Shown in pieces: positions 29,623-37,872 of a stretch of 64,000 nt of DNA. Within the stretch, counting starts at the first letter, position 1. Each line of letters opens with the position of its first letter. Origin of the DNA: Aquabacterium sp. A3 (lineage in GTDB: Bacteria; Pseudomonadota; Gammaproteobacteria; Burkholderiales; Burkholderiaceae_C); assembly GCF_038069945.1 (NCBI RefSeq), contig NZ_JBBPEV010000003.1, forward strand, positions 186,001-250,000, given 5' to 3'. The translations under genes and the position numbers were made by a program. Under the pieces are notes generated by a model that did no database searches, was not told the origin of the DNA, and worked only from the letters and a program-made list of their open reading frames with translations.

Positions 29623-30984
29623 ATGTGGTCCCCGTTCAGGAAGTTGCCAGCGCTCGCCACGGACGACGGTGCCCTGGCCCCCGATGAGCCCGTGGCGCAC
29701 AGTGCCACGGCCCTGGCGCAGACGCTGGCACGAGACACCAGTGGCCTGGGGCGTGAGGCCGCCGAGCTGCGTGGCACGCTGGAAGACAGCGCAGCCGTGG
29801 CCGCTCGACAGGCCGACACCCTGCAGCAGTTGGTGAGCCACCTGCACAGCATCGTGCAGGCCCAGCAGCAGATTCATCAAGAAACCGACCACAGCGTGCA
29901 GGCCATGCAGCAGGCCCGCAACACCGTCGACCGTGTGGGGCGAGACGTCGGGCAGGTGGTCGACACCCTGCGCGATGTGGCCCAGGCCGCCCAGGAAATC
30001 ACCCAGGTGGCGCTGCAGACTCGGCTGGTGGCATTCAATGCATCCGTGGAGGCCAAGCGGGCCGGGGAAGCCGGGGCCGGGTTCTCGGTGGTGGCCGACG
30101 CCGTCAAGACCTTGTCCACCCAGGTCGAGCACATCTCCAAAACCATCATGAGCACCGTGGGCAGCCTGGACCAGCGCATCCAGCGCCTGGCCGATGAGTT
30201 GCGCATGGACGAGCAGGCCCGCCAGGGCGGGCAAGCGTGCCTGGCCCAGGCCCTGGCTGGTGTTGAGTCGGGGGTGCAGCGCATCAAGGGCGCTGCCGAT
30301 CACAGTGGCGCGCTCTCGTCGGGCATCCATGAGCAGATCGGGCGCATGGGCCAGGAGGTACAGCACACCCGCCAGTCGCTGGATGGGGCCCTGAAGCGCA
30401 GCGAAAGTGTGCTGGGCGTGTCCGAGCGCTTGATGGAGGTCATTGCCACATCAGGTGTGAGGACCGACGACACGCCGTACATCGAACTCGCGCAGCGCGT
30501 GGCGGCTCAGATGGCGCAGGCGCTGGAGCAGGCGGTGCAGCAAGGCCGCATCACCCTCGCCCAGTTGTTTGATGACCGTTATCAGCCCATTCCGGGCAGT
30601 GCGCCAGCGCAGCACACCACGGCCTTCAACGCCTTGACCGATGCGCTGTTGCCAGGGTTGCAGGAACCACCATTGCAGGCCTTGCCCCAGGTGGTGTTTT
30701 GCATCGCCGCAGACCGCAACGGCTACATCTCGACCCACAACCGGCAGTACTGTCATCCACAGCGGACCGGTGATGTGGCGTGGAACACCGCCCACTCGCG
30801 CTGGCGCCGCATCTTCAACGACCGCACCGGCCTGGCCTCGGCGCGCAACACCCGGCCTTTCTTGCTGCAAACCTACCGACGCGACATGGGCGGCGGCAAT
30901 TTCGTGTTGCTCAAGGAGGCCTCGGCACCCATCGTGGTGCAAGGCCGGCATTGGGGCGGACTGCGTCTGGCGTACCGCTTTTGA
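29623..30984 (+). CDS. Soluble chemoreceptor-like protein with C-terminal sensor domain
   Basis: The 453-residue protein has a short methyl-accepting chemotaxis signalling region near residues 118-165 (LQTRLVAFNASVEAKRAGE, GFSVVADAVKTLS), but no signal peptide or membrane helix, so it is probably cytoplasmic. The signalling part comes first and a sensor-like domain follows: residues 360-453 (YISTHNRQYCHPQRTGD, RIFNDRTGLASARNT, RRDMGGGNFVLLKEAS, HWGGLRLAYRF), resembling the C-terminal module of some cytosolic MCPs. GGAGG precedes the ATG. Being next to fliA fits a link to motility. Ligand unknown. Confidence 0.82.
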   Translation: MWSPFRKLPALATDDGALAPDEPVAHSATALAQTLARDTSGLGREAAELRGTLEDSAAVAARQADTLQQLVSHLHSIVQAQQQIHQETDHSVQAMQQARNTVDRVGRDVGQVVDTLRDVAQAAQEITQVALQTRLVAFNASVEAKRAGEAGAGFSVVADAVKTLSTQVEHISKTIMSTVGSLDQRIQRLADELRMDEQARQGGQACLAQALAGVESGVQRIKGAADHSGALSSGIHEQIGRMGQEVQHTRQSLDGALKRSESVLGVSERLMEVIATSGVRTDDTPYIELAQRVAAQMAQALEQAVQQGRITLAQLFDDRYQPIPGSAPAQHTTAFNALTDALLPGLQEPPLQALPQVVFCIAADRNGYISTHNRQYCHPQRTGDVAWNTAHSRWRRIFNDRTGLASARNTRPFLLQTYRRDMGGGNFVLLKEASAPIVVQGRHWGGLRLAYRF

Positions 30985-30994
30985 TCCGTAGGGG

Positions 30995-31927
30995 TCAGCC
31001 GATCCGCCCGAGCAGAAGGTACTCCATGAGCACCTTCTGCACGTGCAAGCGATTCTCCGCCTCGTCCCACACGACGGATTGGGGGCCATCGATGACCTCG
31101 GCCTCCACCTCTTCGCCCCGGTGGGCTGGCAGGCAGTGCATGAACAGGGCGTCGGGCTTGGCCACGGCCATCATGTCGGCGTCCACGCACCAGTCGGCGA
31201 AGGCCTTCTTTCGCGCTTCGTTTTCGGCCTCGTAGCCCATCGACGTCCACACGTCCGTGGTCACCAGATCAGCACCACGGCAGGCGTCCATCGGGTCCTT
31301 GAAGACCTTGTAGCAATCGGTGTTGGCGATGCCGGCCACGGCCGGGTCGACCTCGTAGCCATTGGGCGTGCTCACATGCACGGTGAAGCCCAGGATCTCG
31401 GCGGCCTGCAACCAGGTGTTGGCCATGTTGTTGCCATCGCCCACCCAGGCCACCACCTTGCCGGCGATCGAGCCGCGGTGCTCGATGAAGGTGAAGATGT
31501 CGGCCAGGATCTGGCAGGGGTGGTACTCGTTGGTCAAGCCATTGATGACGGGCACCCGCGAGTTGGCCGCGAACTTCACGAGCTTTTCTTGCTCGTAGGT
31601 GCGGATCATCACGATGTCGACCATGCGCGAGATCACGCGTGCGCTGTCTTCAATGGGCTCGCTGCGGCCCAACTGGCTGTCGCCCGTGGTCAGGTGCACC
31701 ACCGAGCCGCCCATCTGGTACATGCCGGCCTCGAAGCTCACGCGTGTGCGGGTGCTGGCCTTCTCGAAGATCATGGCCAGCGTGCGGTCGGACAAGGGTT
31801 GGTACTTCTCGTAGTTCTTGAAGCGCTGCTTGATGATGGCTGCGCGCTGGAACAGGTAGTCGTACTCCTGGGCGCGCAGATCTTTGAACTGCAGGTAATG
31901 TTTGATGAGGCTGTTTCCGGGCTTCAT
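30995..31927 (-). CDS. argF: Ornithine carbamoyltransferase
   Basis: ArgF joins carbamoyl phosphate and ornithine to form citrulline in arginine biosynthesis. The 310-residue protein has the carbamoyl-phosphate motif STRTRVSFE (about residue 58), the ornithine loop HPCQILADIFTF and the C-terminal HCLPAHRGEEV. It lies five bases downstream of argD on the same strand and convergent with the chemoreceptor gene (10-base gap). It likely forms a two-gene arginine unit with argD. Confidence 0.96.
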   Translation of the reverse strand: MKPGNSLIKHYLQFKDLRAQEYDYLFQRAAIIKQRFKNYEKYQPLSDRTLAMIFEKASTRTRVSFEAGMYQMGGSVVHLTTGDSQLGRSEPIEDSARVISRMVDIVMIRTYEQEKLVKFAANSRVPVINGLTNEYHPCQILADIFTFIEHRGSIAGKVVAWVGDGNNMANTWLQAAEILGFTVHVSTPNGYEVDPAVAGIANTDCYKVFKDPMDACRGADLVTTDVWTSMGYEAENEARKKAFADWCVDADMMAVAKPDALFMHCLPAHRGEEVEAEVIDGPQSVVWDEAENRLHVQKVLMEYLLLGRIG

Positions 31928-31932
31928 GCGAT

Positions 31933-33132
31933 TCAGGCCTTGGGTTCAGAGAGGAACTGCTTGATGAGCGGGATCAGGATACCGATCAGTTCATCAGCCT
32001 GCGCGGGTGTGAAGATCAGGGGCGGCAGCAGGCGCACCACCTTGTCGGCCGTCACGCTCAGCAGCAGGCCGGCGTCCAGCGCGCGGTTCAGGATCACGCC
32101 ACAGGGCCGGTCCAGTTCGATGCCGATCATCAGGCCCTGGCCGCGGATGTCGACCACGCCGTCCACACCTGCCAGTTCACGGCGGAGTGCCGCCATCAGG
32201 TGCTCACCCACCTGGGCGGCGTTGGCCAGCAGGCCGTCTTGCTCCATGATCTTCAGGGTTTCAACGCCCGCACGCATGGCCAGCGGGTTGCCACCGAAGG
32301 TGGTGCCGTGGTTACCGGGCTTGAGCACGTCTGCGGCCTTGGGGCCACAGACCACCGCGCCCACCGGCACGCCCGAGCCCAGGCCCTTGGCCAGTGGCAT
32401 CACATCGGGCTGGATGCCCGACCACTGGTGGGCAAACCATTTGCCGGTGCGGCCGATGCCGCACTGCACTTCATCGAGCATCAGCAACCAGCCTTGGCGG
32501 TCGCACAGGGCGCGCACGGCCTGCAGGTAGTCGGTGCGGGCCGGGTTGATGCCGCCTTCTCCCTGAATCACTTCCAGGAACACGGCCGTGACGTTGGGGC
32601 GCGTGCGGGCCACTTCCTCCAGTGCCGCGATGTCATTGAGCGGCACGCGCACAAAGCCTTCCACCAAGGGCTCGAAGCCGGCATGGACTTTGGGGTTGCC
32701 GGTGGCCGACAGGGTGGCGATGGAGCGGCCATGGAAGGCCTTCTCGTACACCACCACCTCGGCGCGATCGATGCCCTTGTCGTGGCCGTACTTGCGGGCG
32801 ATCTTCAGGGCCGCTTCGTTGGCTTCCAGACCCGAGTTGCAGAAGAAGACATTGGTCAGCCCCGAGCGCTCCACGAGCATGGCGGCCAGTTCTTCCTGCA
32901 GCGGCACCTGGTAGTAGTTGCAGCAGTGGATCATCTTGCTCAGTTGATCCTGCAATGCAGGCACCAGCTTGGGGTGGTTGTGCCCCAGGGTGTTGACCGC
33001 GATGCCCGACAGGCCATCCAGGTAGCGTCGGCCCTCGGTGTCCCAGACGTCAGCGCCCTGACCGTGCGACAAGGCAACGGGCAGGCGGCCATAGGTGGGC
33101 ATCACGTGGGGCATGGACACAGGGGCAGACAT
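31933..33132 (-). CDS. argD: Acetylornithine/N-succinyldiaminopimelate aminotransferase
   Basis: ArgD is a PLP-dependent class III aminotransferase used in arginine (and often lysine) synthesis. The 399-residue protein has LDGLSGIAVNTLGHNHP, FFCNSGLEANEAALK, the PLP-pocket Asp in LMLDEVQCGIGRTG and the Schiff-base lysine in MPLAKGLGSGVPVG. The start ATG is at 33132. It is the first gene of the argD-argF pair; the promoter should lie in the divergent spacer shared with the DUF3579 gene. Confidence 0.95.
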   Translation of the reverse strand: MSAPVSMPHVMPTYGRLPVALSHGQGADVWDTEGRRYLDGLSGIAVNTLGHNHPKLVPALQDQLSKMIHCCNYYQVPLQEELAAMLVERSGLTNVFFCNSGLEANEAALKIARKYGHDKGIDRAEVVVYEKAFHGRSIATLSATGNPKVHAGFEPLVEGFVRVPLNDIAALEEVARTRPNVTAVFLEVIQGEGGINPARTDYLQAVRALCDRQGWLLMLDEVQCGIGRTGKWFAHQWSGIQPDVMPLAKGLGSGVPVGAVVCGPKAADVLKPGNHGTTFGGNPLAMRAGVETLKIMEQDGLLANAAQVGEHLMAALRRELAGVDGVVDIRGQGLMIGIELDRPCGVILNRALDAGLLLSVTADKVVRLLPPLIFTPAQADELIGILIPLIKQFLSEPKA

Positions 33133-33429
33133 GACAGGCTTTCAAGCGCGAAGGGATGAAAAAACAAATGGCGCAGCCGACACTGCGCCCAGGCACATTC
33201 TATGTAAAAGCCACGGGATAACGCGCTCCGTATTGCGCGCAGCGCCCAGGTCCGGGACAATAGGCGGTGTCTGCATGGCGCGCCGGATTCGTCGCGGCCA
33301 TCACCGGGCAAGGCGTTTGGTCACCCGCCGGTCGTCTTGCTTGCTCACCGCGTGTCACGGACACAATCCGTGTGCCGCGCTTGTTTTGCCTGTGAATTGA
33401 CCCATTCCCAGTCCGACGGAAACGCCACC
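33133..33429. promoter_or_regulatory. Divergent spacer between argD and the DUF3579 gene
   Basis: This spacer of about 297 bases must hold both promoters. On the minus strand TAGAAT (33197-33202) is a good -10 for argD without a clear -35. On the plus strand TTGCGC (33233-33238) and GACAAT (33256-33261) are spaced by 17 bases and could serve the DUF3579 gene. No ArgR box was recognised. Confidence 0.35.
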
Positions 33430-33780
33430 GTGTTGACGCCCAACGCCCATGCCGCCCCCAAGCCCTCGCCATCTCGAGAAATCTTCATTCAGGGCCTGAC
33501 CCGGCAAGGGAAGGTGTTTCGTCCCAGCGACTGGGCAGAGCGTCTGGCCGGGGCCATGTCCTGTTTTCGTCCTGGCGGTGCCAGGTTGGGCCCTGGGGCT
33601 CACATCGGCTACTCACCCTATTGCGTGCCCACCACCCTGGACGGGGTGAAGTGTGTGGTCGTCAATGAGGCCTTGCGCGAGATCGAGCCCATGGCCTGGG
33701 ACTTCGTCATGAACTTCGCCCGCGATAACGATTTACAGGTGGCCGAGGCGTGCCTGTTGCCTGATGCGCCGCGCGCCTGA
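33430..33780 (+). CDS. DUF3579 domain protein
   Basis: A small soluble protein of about 116 residues if translation starts at the GTG at 33430; an upstream in-frame codon would add a Cys-rich stretch that looks non-coding. The core EIFIQGLTRQGKVFRPSDWAERLAGAM and CVVVNEALREIEPMAWDFVMNFA matches the DUF3579 family of betaproteobacteria. Function is unknown. Its position between argF/argD and rpsT is common in Burkholderiales. It converges with rpsT on a shared terminator. Confidence 0.78.
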   Translation: MLTPNAHAAPKPSPSREIFIQGLTRQGKVFRPSDWAERLAGAMSCFRPGGARLGPGAHIGYSPYCVPTTLDGVKCVVVNEALREIEPMAWDFVMNFARDNDLQVAEACLLPDAPRA

Positions 33781-33823
33781 TCTGGGCGGCTTGACACCGA
33801 AGGCCGTGCCAACGCCGGCGCCA

Positions 33824-33852
33824 AAGAAAAAGCCCGCACACGGCGGGCTTTG
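33824..33852. terminator. Bidirectional intrinsic terminator between DUF3579 gene and rpsT
   Basis: AAAGCCCGC/GCGGGCTTT forms a perfect 9-bp stem with a 5-base loop. An A-rich tract on its left becomes a T-run on the minus strand, so it is strongest for rpsT and also serves the plus-strand gene. Confidence 0.85.
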
Positions 33853-33869
33853 TTCAGGGTGACGGCTGA

Positions 33870-34163
33870 TCAGGCAGCGGTCATGCCCTTGATCTTGGCC
33901 GACAGGCGGCTCTTGTGGCGAGCGGCCTTGTTCTTGTGGAAGATGCCCTTGTCGGCGATCGAATCGATCACGCTTTGAGCGGTCTTGAAGGCGTCAGAGG
34001 CCTTGGCCTTGTCGCCGGCTTGCACAGCCTTCAGCACGCCCTTGATGGCGGTGCGGAACTTCGAGCGCAGCGCCGAGTTGGCGGCGTTCAGTTTGACGTT
34101 TTGGCGGGCGCGCTTGCGGCCCGACGCAATGCGGACGGTCTTCTTGGGTTTGGACGATGCCAT
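33870..34163 (-). CDS. rpsT: 30S ribosomal protein S20
   Basis: S20 binds the 16S rRNA 5' domain. The 97-residue basic protein ([38 protein letters not shown]) has the typical three-helix sequence. I chose the ATG of [11 protein letters not shown] at 34163; frames upstream lack coding character. The gene is monocistronic with its own promoter and a strong terminator. Confidence 0.97.
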   Translation of the reverse strand: MASSKPKKTVRIASGRKRARQNVKLNAANSALRSKFRTAIKGVLKAVQAGDKAKASDAFKTAQSVIDSIADKGIFHKNKAARHKSRLSAKIKGMTAA

Positions 34164-34275
34164 GATCTTCGGGGCGCCGGGGATGCCTGAGGCGGGCGGC
34201 CAACCGCAGGCAAGCTGCAGCCTAAGCCCACGCCAGCTCGCACCACAGCGGCACCAGTTGGTTGGAAAGCCCAAA

Positions 34276-34305
34276 AGCATACCATAAGAGACCCAAAAAT
34301 GACAA
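34276..34305 (-). promoter_or_regulatory. Promoter of rpsT
   Basis: On the minus strand, TTGTCA (34300-34305) and TATGCT (34276-34281) are separated by 18 bases. Transcription would begin near 34269, leaving a leader of about 105 bases before the ATG. In E. coli S20 represses its own translation; a similar role for this leader is possible but not shown. Confidence 0.5.
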
Positions 34306-34326
34306 GGCGCACCCCAGGCCGCTTCC

Positions 34327-34332
34327 TATAAT
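34327..34332 (+). promoter_or_regulatory. -10 hexamer immediately upstream of murJ
   Basis: A perfect TATAAT is eight bases from the murJ ATG, so transcription should begin within one or two bases of the start codon. No Shine-Dalgarno sequence fits between, and no clear -35 is at 17 bases. Confidence 0.4.
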
Positions 34333-34340
34333 CGCGGCCC

Positions 34341-35903
34341 ATGAGCCTGTTCAAATCTGCCTCCGTCGTGTCTTTGTTGACACTGGCGTCCCGCATCACC
34401 GGGCTCGTGCGCGAGTTGCTGGTGGCCTCTGCCTTCGGGGCCAGCGCCACCACCGACGCCTTCCAGGTGGCTTTTCGCATCCCCAACCTGTTGCGCCGCC
34501 TGTTTGCCGAAGGGGCGTTCTCTCAGGCCTTCGTGCCCATCCTGGCTGAAACCCGCGCCCGACAGGGCGACGCGGCCACCCACGCCCTGGTCAATGCGGT
34601 GGGCACGGTGCTGTTTGGGGCCTTGCTGGTGGTGTGCGTGGTGGGCGTGGTGGGCGCGCCCGTGCTCGTGTGGGCCATGGCCTCGGGCCTTCAGGACAGT
34701 GGGGGATTCGATGCGGCCGTGGTCATGACCCGCTGGATGTTTCCCTACATCGGCTTCATGTCGCTCGTGGCCTTGAGTGCCGGCATCCTCAACACCTTCA
34801 ACCGCTTTGCGGTGCCTGCGGCCACCCCGGTGCTGCTCAATGTCACGGTGATCACGGCCGCCGTGCTGCTGGCGCCCTGGTTGCGCGGGCAGGGCATCGA
34901 GCCCGTGTATGCCCTGGCCGTGGGCGTGATGGCCGGCGGGGTCTTGCAACTGGCCATCCAGGTGCCCGCGCTGTGGCGCATCGGCATGGTGCCGCGCATC
35001 GGGCTGACGCCGGGGGCATGGCGCGCCGCCTGGCAGCATGACGGGGTCAAGCGTGTGCTGCGTCAGATGGCCCCGGCCATCCTGGGGGTGTCGGTGGCGC
35101 AGTTGTCGATGCTCATCAACACCCAGATCGCGTCGCACCTGGGGGCCGGATCGGTGTCGTGGCTCACCTATGCCGATCGCCTCATGGAGTTTCCCACCGC
35201 CTTGTTGGGCGTGGCCTTGGGGGTGGTCTTGCTGCCGCAGTTGTCCAAAGCCCAGGCCGGTGGGGATCAACGGCGGTTTTCCGAGCTGCTGGACTGGGGC
35301 TTGCGCCTGGTCATGCTGCTGGCCCTGCCTGCCGCGGTGGCCTTGCTGGTGTTTGCCGAGCCCCTGGTGGCCGTGCTGTATCACTATGGACGGTTCAGCG
35401 CCCACGACGTGCAGCAAACCATGCTGGCCTTGTCATGCTACGGCGTGGGCCTGATGGGGCTGATCGGCGTCAAGGTGCTGGCGCCTGGCTTTTATGCCAC
35501 CCAGGACATCCGCACGCCGGTGCGGATAGGCATCGTCGTGCTGGTGCTCACGCAGTGCATGAACGCGCTGTTCGTGCCCTACCTGCAGCATGCTGCGCTG
35601 GCCTTGTCCATTGGCCTGGGCTCGCTCATCAACGCTGCGTGGCTGCTGATCGGCCTGCGCCGCACCGGGCGTTACCAGCCTGCAGCAGGCTGGTGGTTGT
35701 TTGCGCTGCGCGTGCTGGTGGCCACGACCGTGCTGGGGGCGGGCTTGTGGGCCGCTGCCCACCACCTTGACTGGGTGGCCTTGCGCGAGCAGCCCTGGCT
35801 GCGCGTGGGGGCGCTGGCCGCGTGCCTTGTGGGGGCCGCACTGGTGTACTTCGGCACCCTGATGGCCACAGGCCTGAAGCTCAAGCAGTTCATTCGGCGG
35901 TGA
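34341..35903 (+). CDS. murJ: Lipid II flippase MurJ (MviN)
   Basis: MurJ flips the peptidoglycan precursor lipid II across the inner membrane. The 520-residue protein has about 14 predicted membrane helices and the family N-terminus FKSASVVSLLTLASRITG and VRELLVASAFGASATTDAF, with conserved charged residues in RIPNLLRRLFAEGAFSQAF. Its position beside rpsT is conserved in many beta- and gammaproteobacteria. A short inverted repeat follows the stop. Confidence 0.95.
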   Translation: MSLFKSASVVSLLTLASRITGLVRELLVASAFGASATTDAFQVAFRIPNLLRRLFAEGAFSQAFVPILAETRARQGDAATHALVNAVGTVLFGALLVVCVVGVVGAPVLVWAMASGLQDSGGFDAAVVMTRWMFPYIGFMSLVALSAGILNTFNRFAVPAATPVLLNVTVITAAVLLAPWLRGQGIEPVYALAVGVMAGGVLQLAIQVPALWRIGMVPRIGLTPGAWRAAWQHDGVKRVLRQMAPAILGVSVAQLSMLINTQIASHLGAGSVSWLTYADRLMEFPTALLGVALGVVLLPQLSKAQAGGDQRRFSELLDWGLRLVMLLALPAAVALLVFAEPLVAVLYHYGRFSAHDVQQTMLALSCYGVGLMGLIGVKVLAPGFYATQDIRTPVRIGIVVLVLTQCMNALFVPYLQHAALALSIGLGSLINAAWLLIGLRRTGRYQPAAGWWLFALRVLVATTVLGAGLWAAAHHLDWVALREQPWLRVGALAACLVGAALVYFGTLMATGLKLKQFIRR

Positions 35904-35930
35904 GCGCCGTCGGTCGGCCTTAGACGGCGC
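35904..35930. terminator. Inverted repeat between murJ and radA
   Basis: GCGCCGTC/GACGGCGC with an 11-base loop lies between the convergent murJ and radA stops and overlaps the last codons of radA. It has no T-run, so its role as a terminator is uncertain. Confidence 0.4.
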
Positions 35931-37296
35931 CGCGCACCAGGTCCATGGCCTCATCCACCCGCTCTACCGGGTGGATGGTCAGCCCGTCGATGGGTTTTTT
36001 GGGCGCGTTGGCCTTGGGCACCACCGCCACCGTGAAGCCCAGCTTGGCCGCTTCTTTCAGGCGCTCTTGGCCGCGCGGGGCCGGGCGCACTTCGCCAGCC
36101 AGTCCCACCTCGCCGAAGGCGATGAAGCCCTTGGGCAGAGGCTTGCCCCGCAGGCTGCTCTGGATGGCCAGCAGCACGGCCAGGTCGGCCGCCGGCTCGC
36201 TGATGCGCACCCCACCCACCGCGTTCACGAACACATCCTGGTCGCCACAGGCCACGCCCGCGTGCCGATGCAGCACCGCCAGCAGCATGGCCAGGCGGTC
36301 ACGCTCCAGACCCACGCTCAGGCGGCGGGGGCTGGGGCCGCCGGCATCCACCAGGGCCTGGATCTCGACCAGCATGGGGCGCGTGCCTTCCAGCGTCACC
36401 AGCACGCACGAGCCTGGCACCGGCTCGCTGTGGGTCGACAGGAAGATGGCGCTGGGGTTGCTGACGCCTTTGAGGCCTTTGTCGGTCATGGCGAACACGC
36501 CAATCTCATTGACCGCGCCAAAGCGGTTCTTGATGGCCCGGATCAGGCGGAAGCTGCTGTGCGTGTCGCCCTCGAAGTACAGCACCGTGTCCACGATGTG
36601 CTCCAGCACGCGGGGGCCCGCGATGGCGCCTTCTTTGGTCACGTGGCCCACCAGCACCACCGTGCAGCCGCTGGCCTTGGCCACCCGCGTCAGGTGGGCT
36701 GCACATTCGCGCACCTGCGCCACCGAGCCGGGGGCGGAACTCAGCTGGTCCGAAAACAGGGTCTGGATGGAGTCGATCACGCAAAACGCTGGCTTTTCAG
36801 CCTCGAGCGTGGCGATGATGTTCTCCAGCTGAATCTCGGCCTGCACCCGCACTTTCGAGCCGTCCAGCCCGAGGCGACGGGCGCGCAGGGCCACCTGGGC
36901 GCCGCTTTCTTCGCCGGTCACGTACAGCACCTTCATCTGGTGCGACAGTGCATCCACCGTCTGCAGCAGCAGGGTGGATTTGCCGATGCCAGGGTCGCCA
37001 CCGATCAGCACCACACCACCGGCCACGATGCCACCGCCCAGCACGCGGTCCAGCTCTTCCAGGCCGGTGGGCGTGCGTGCCACCTCGGCGGCCTCGATCT
37101 CGGACAGTGTGGTGACGGCTTGGGCGGCATTGAGCCCCCTGGCCATGGCCTGAAGGCGGTTTTTGCCTGAGCCGCTGGGCTCGGCCCGGGTCTCTTCCAG
37201 CGTGTTCCAGGCGTTGCAGTGCGGGCACTTGCCCAGCCATTTGGGGCTGATGCCCCCGCACTCGCTGCAGGTGTAGACGGTTTTTTCCTTGGCCAT
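35920..37296 (-). CDS. radA: DNA repair protein RadA
   Basis: RadA (Sms) is a RecA-like DnaB-type motor that promotes branch migration in recombination. The 458-residue protein has the N-terminal zinc finger CSECGGISPKWLGKCPHC (residues 10-27), Walker A GGDPGIGKST (99-108), the RadA motif KNRFGAVNEIGVF and a C-terminal Lon-protease-like domain (LAVLLAIQSSLRGKPLP). I chose the ATG of MAKEK at 37296. A GACAAT element sits five bases upstream of the ATG on the minus strand and may be a -10. Confidence 0.95.
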   Translation of the reverse strand: MAKEKTVYTCSECGGISPKWLGKCPHCNAWNTLEETRAEPSGSGKNRLQAMARGLNAAQAVTTLSEIEAAEVARTPTGLEELDRVLGGGIVAGGVVLIGGDPGIGKSTLLLQTVDALSHQMKVLYVTGEESGAQVALRARRLGLDGSKVRVQAEIQLENIIATLEAEKPAFCVIDSIQTLFSDQLSSAPGSVAQVRECAAHLTRVAKASGCTVVLVGHVTKEGAIAGPRVLEHIVDTVLYFEGDTHSSFRLIRAIKNRFGAVNEIGVFAMTDKGLKGVSNPSAIFLSTHSEPVPGSCVLVTLEGTRPMLVEIQALVDAGGPSPRRLSVGLERDRLAMLLAVLHRHAGVACGDQDVFVNAVGGVRISEPAADLAVLLAIQSSLRGKPLPKGFIAFGEVGLAGEVRPAPRGQERLKEAAKLGFTVAVVPKANAPKKPIDGLTIHPVERVDEAMDLVRGAV

Positions 37297-37309
37297 GCGC
37301 GATTGTCGG

Positions 37310-37813
37310 TCAGGCCGAGGTCTCGGCCTCGCCCGATTGCACAGCCTTGAATCGCTGCTCAAACTCTTGCCGCAGTTGGCGGCGCAGCTGCGCGGCCTTG
37401 AAGCGGCGGATTTCGTCAGGCGTTTGAGGGCTCAGCGGTGGCACGGCGGTGGGCTTGTGCTCGTCGTCCACGGCCACCATGGTGAAAAAGCAGCTTTGTG
37501 CGTGCCTAACCACCTGGGTGCGGATGTTTTCGGTGACCACCTTGATGCCGATCTCCATCGACGACTTGCCGGTGAAGTTCACCGACGCCAGGAACGTGAC
37601 CAACTCGCCCACGTGGATGGGCTGCCTGAACGTGACCTGATCGACCGACAGTGTGACCACGTACGTGCCCGCGTAGCGCGATGCGCAGGCGTAAGCCACC
37701 TGGTCCAGCAGCTTGAGGATGGTGCCGCCGTGCACGTTGCCCGAAAAGTTCGACATGTCGGGGGTCATGAGCACGGTCATGCGCAACTGGTGGCGGTGGT
37801 GGTCAATGTCCAT
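37310..37813 (-). CDS. Acyl-CoA thioesterase (hot-dog fold, YciA/BACH-like)
   Basis: The 167-residue protein has the hot-dog thioesterase signature MTPDMSNFSGNVHGGTILK with the catalytic Asn/Asp region, and VDQVTFRQPIHVGELVTF. It hydrolyses acyl-CoA esters; chain-length preference cannot be read from the sequence. The ATG of MDIDHH at 37813 was chosen; an upstream frame to 37963 looks non-coding. Its stop is 13 bases upstream of radA, so the two likely share a transcript. Confidence 0.85.
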   Translation of the reverse strand: MDIDHHRHQLRMTVLMTPDMSNFSGNVHGGTILKLLDQVAYACASRYAGTYVVTLSVDQVTFRQPIHVGELVTFLASVNFTGKSSMEIGIKVVTENIRTQVVRHAQSCFFTMVAVDDEHKPTAVPPLSPQTPDEIRRFKAAQLRRQLRQEFEQRFKAVQSGEAETSA

Positions 37814-37872
37814 GGTGTGGTCAGAAAAAATGGGATGGGCTGAACGGCGCAAACTCTGTGCCAGCAACGAGG

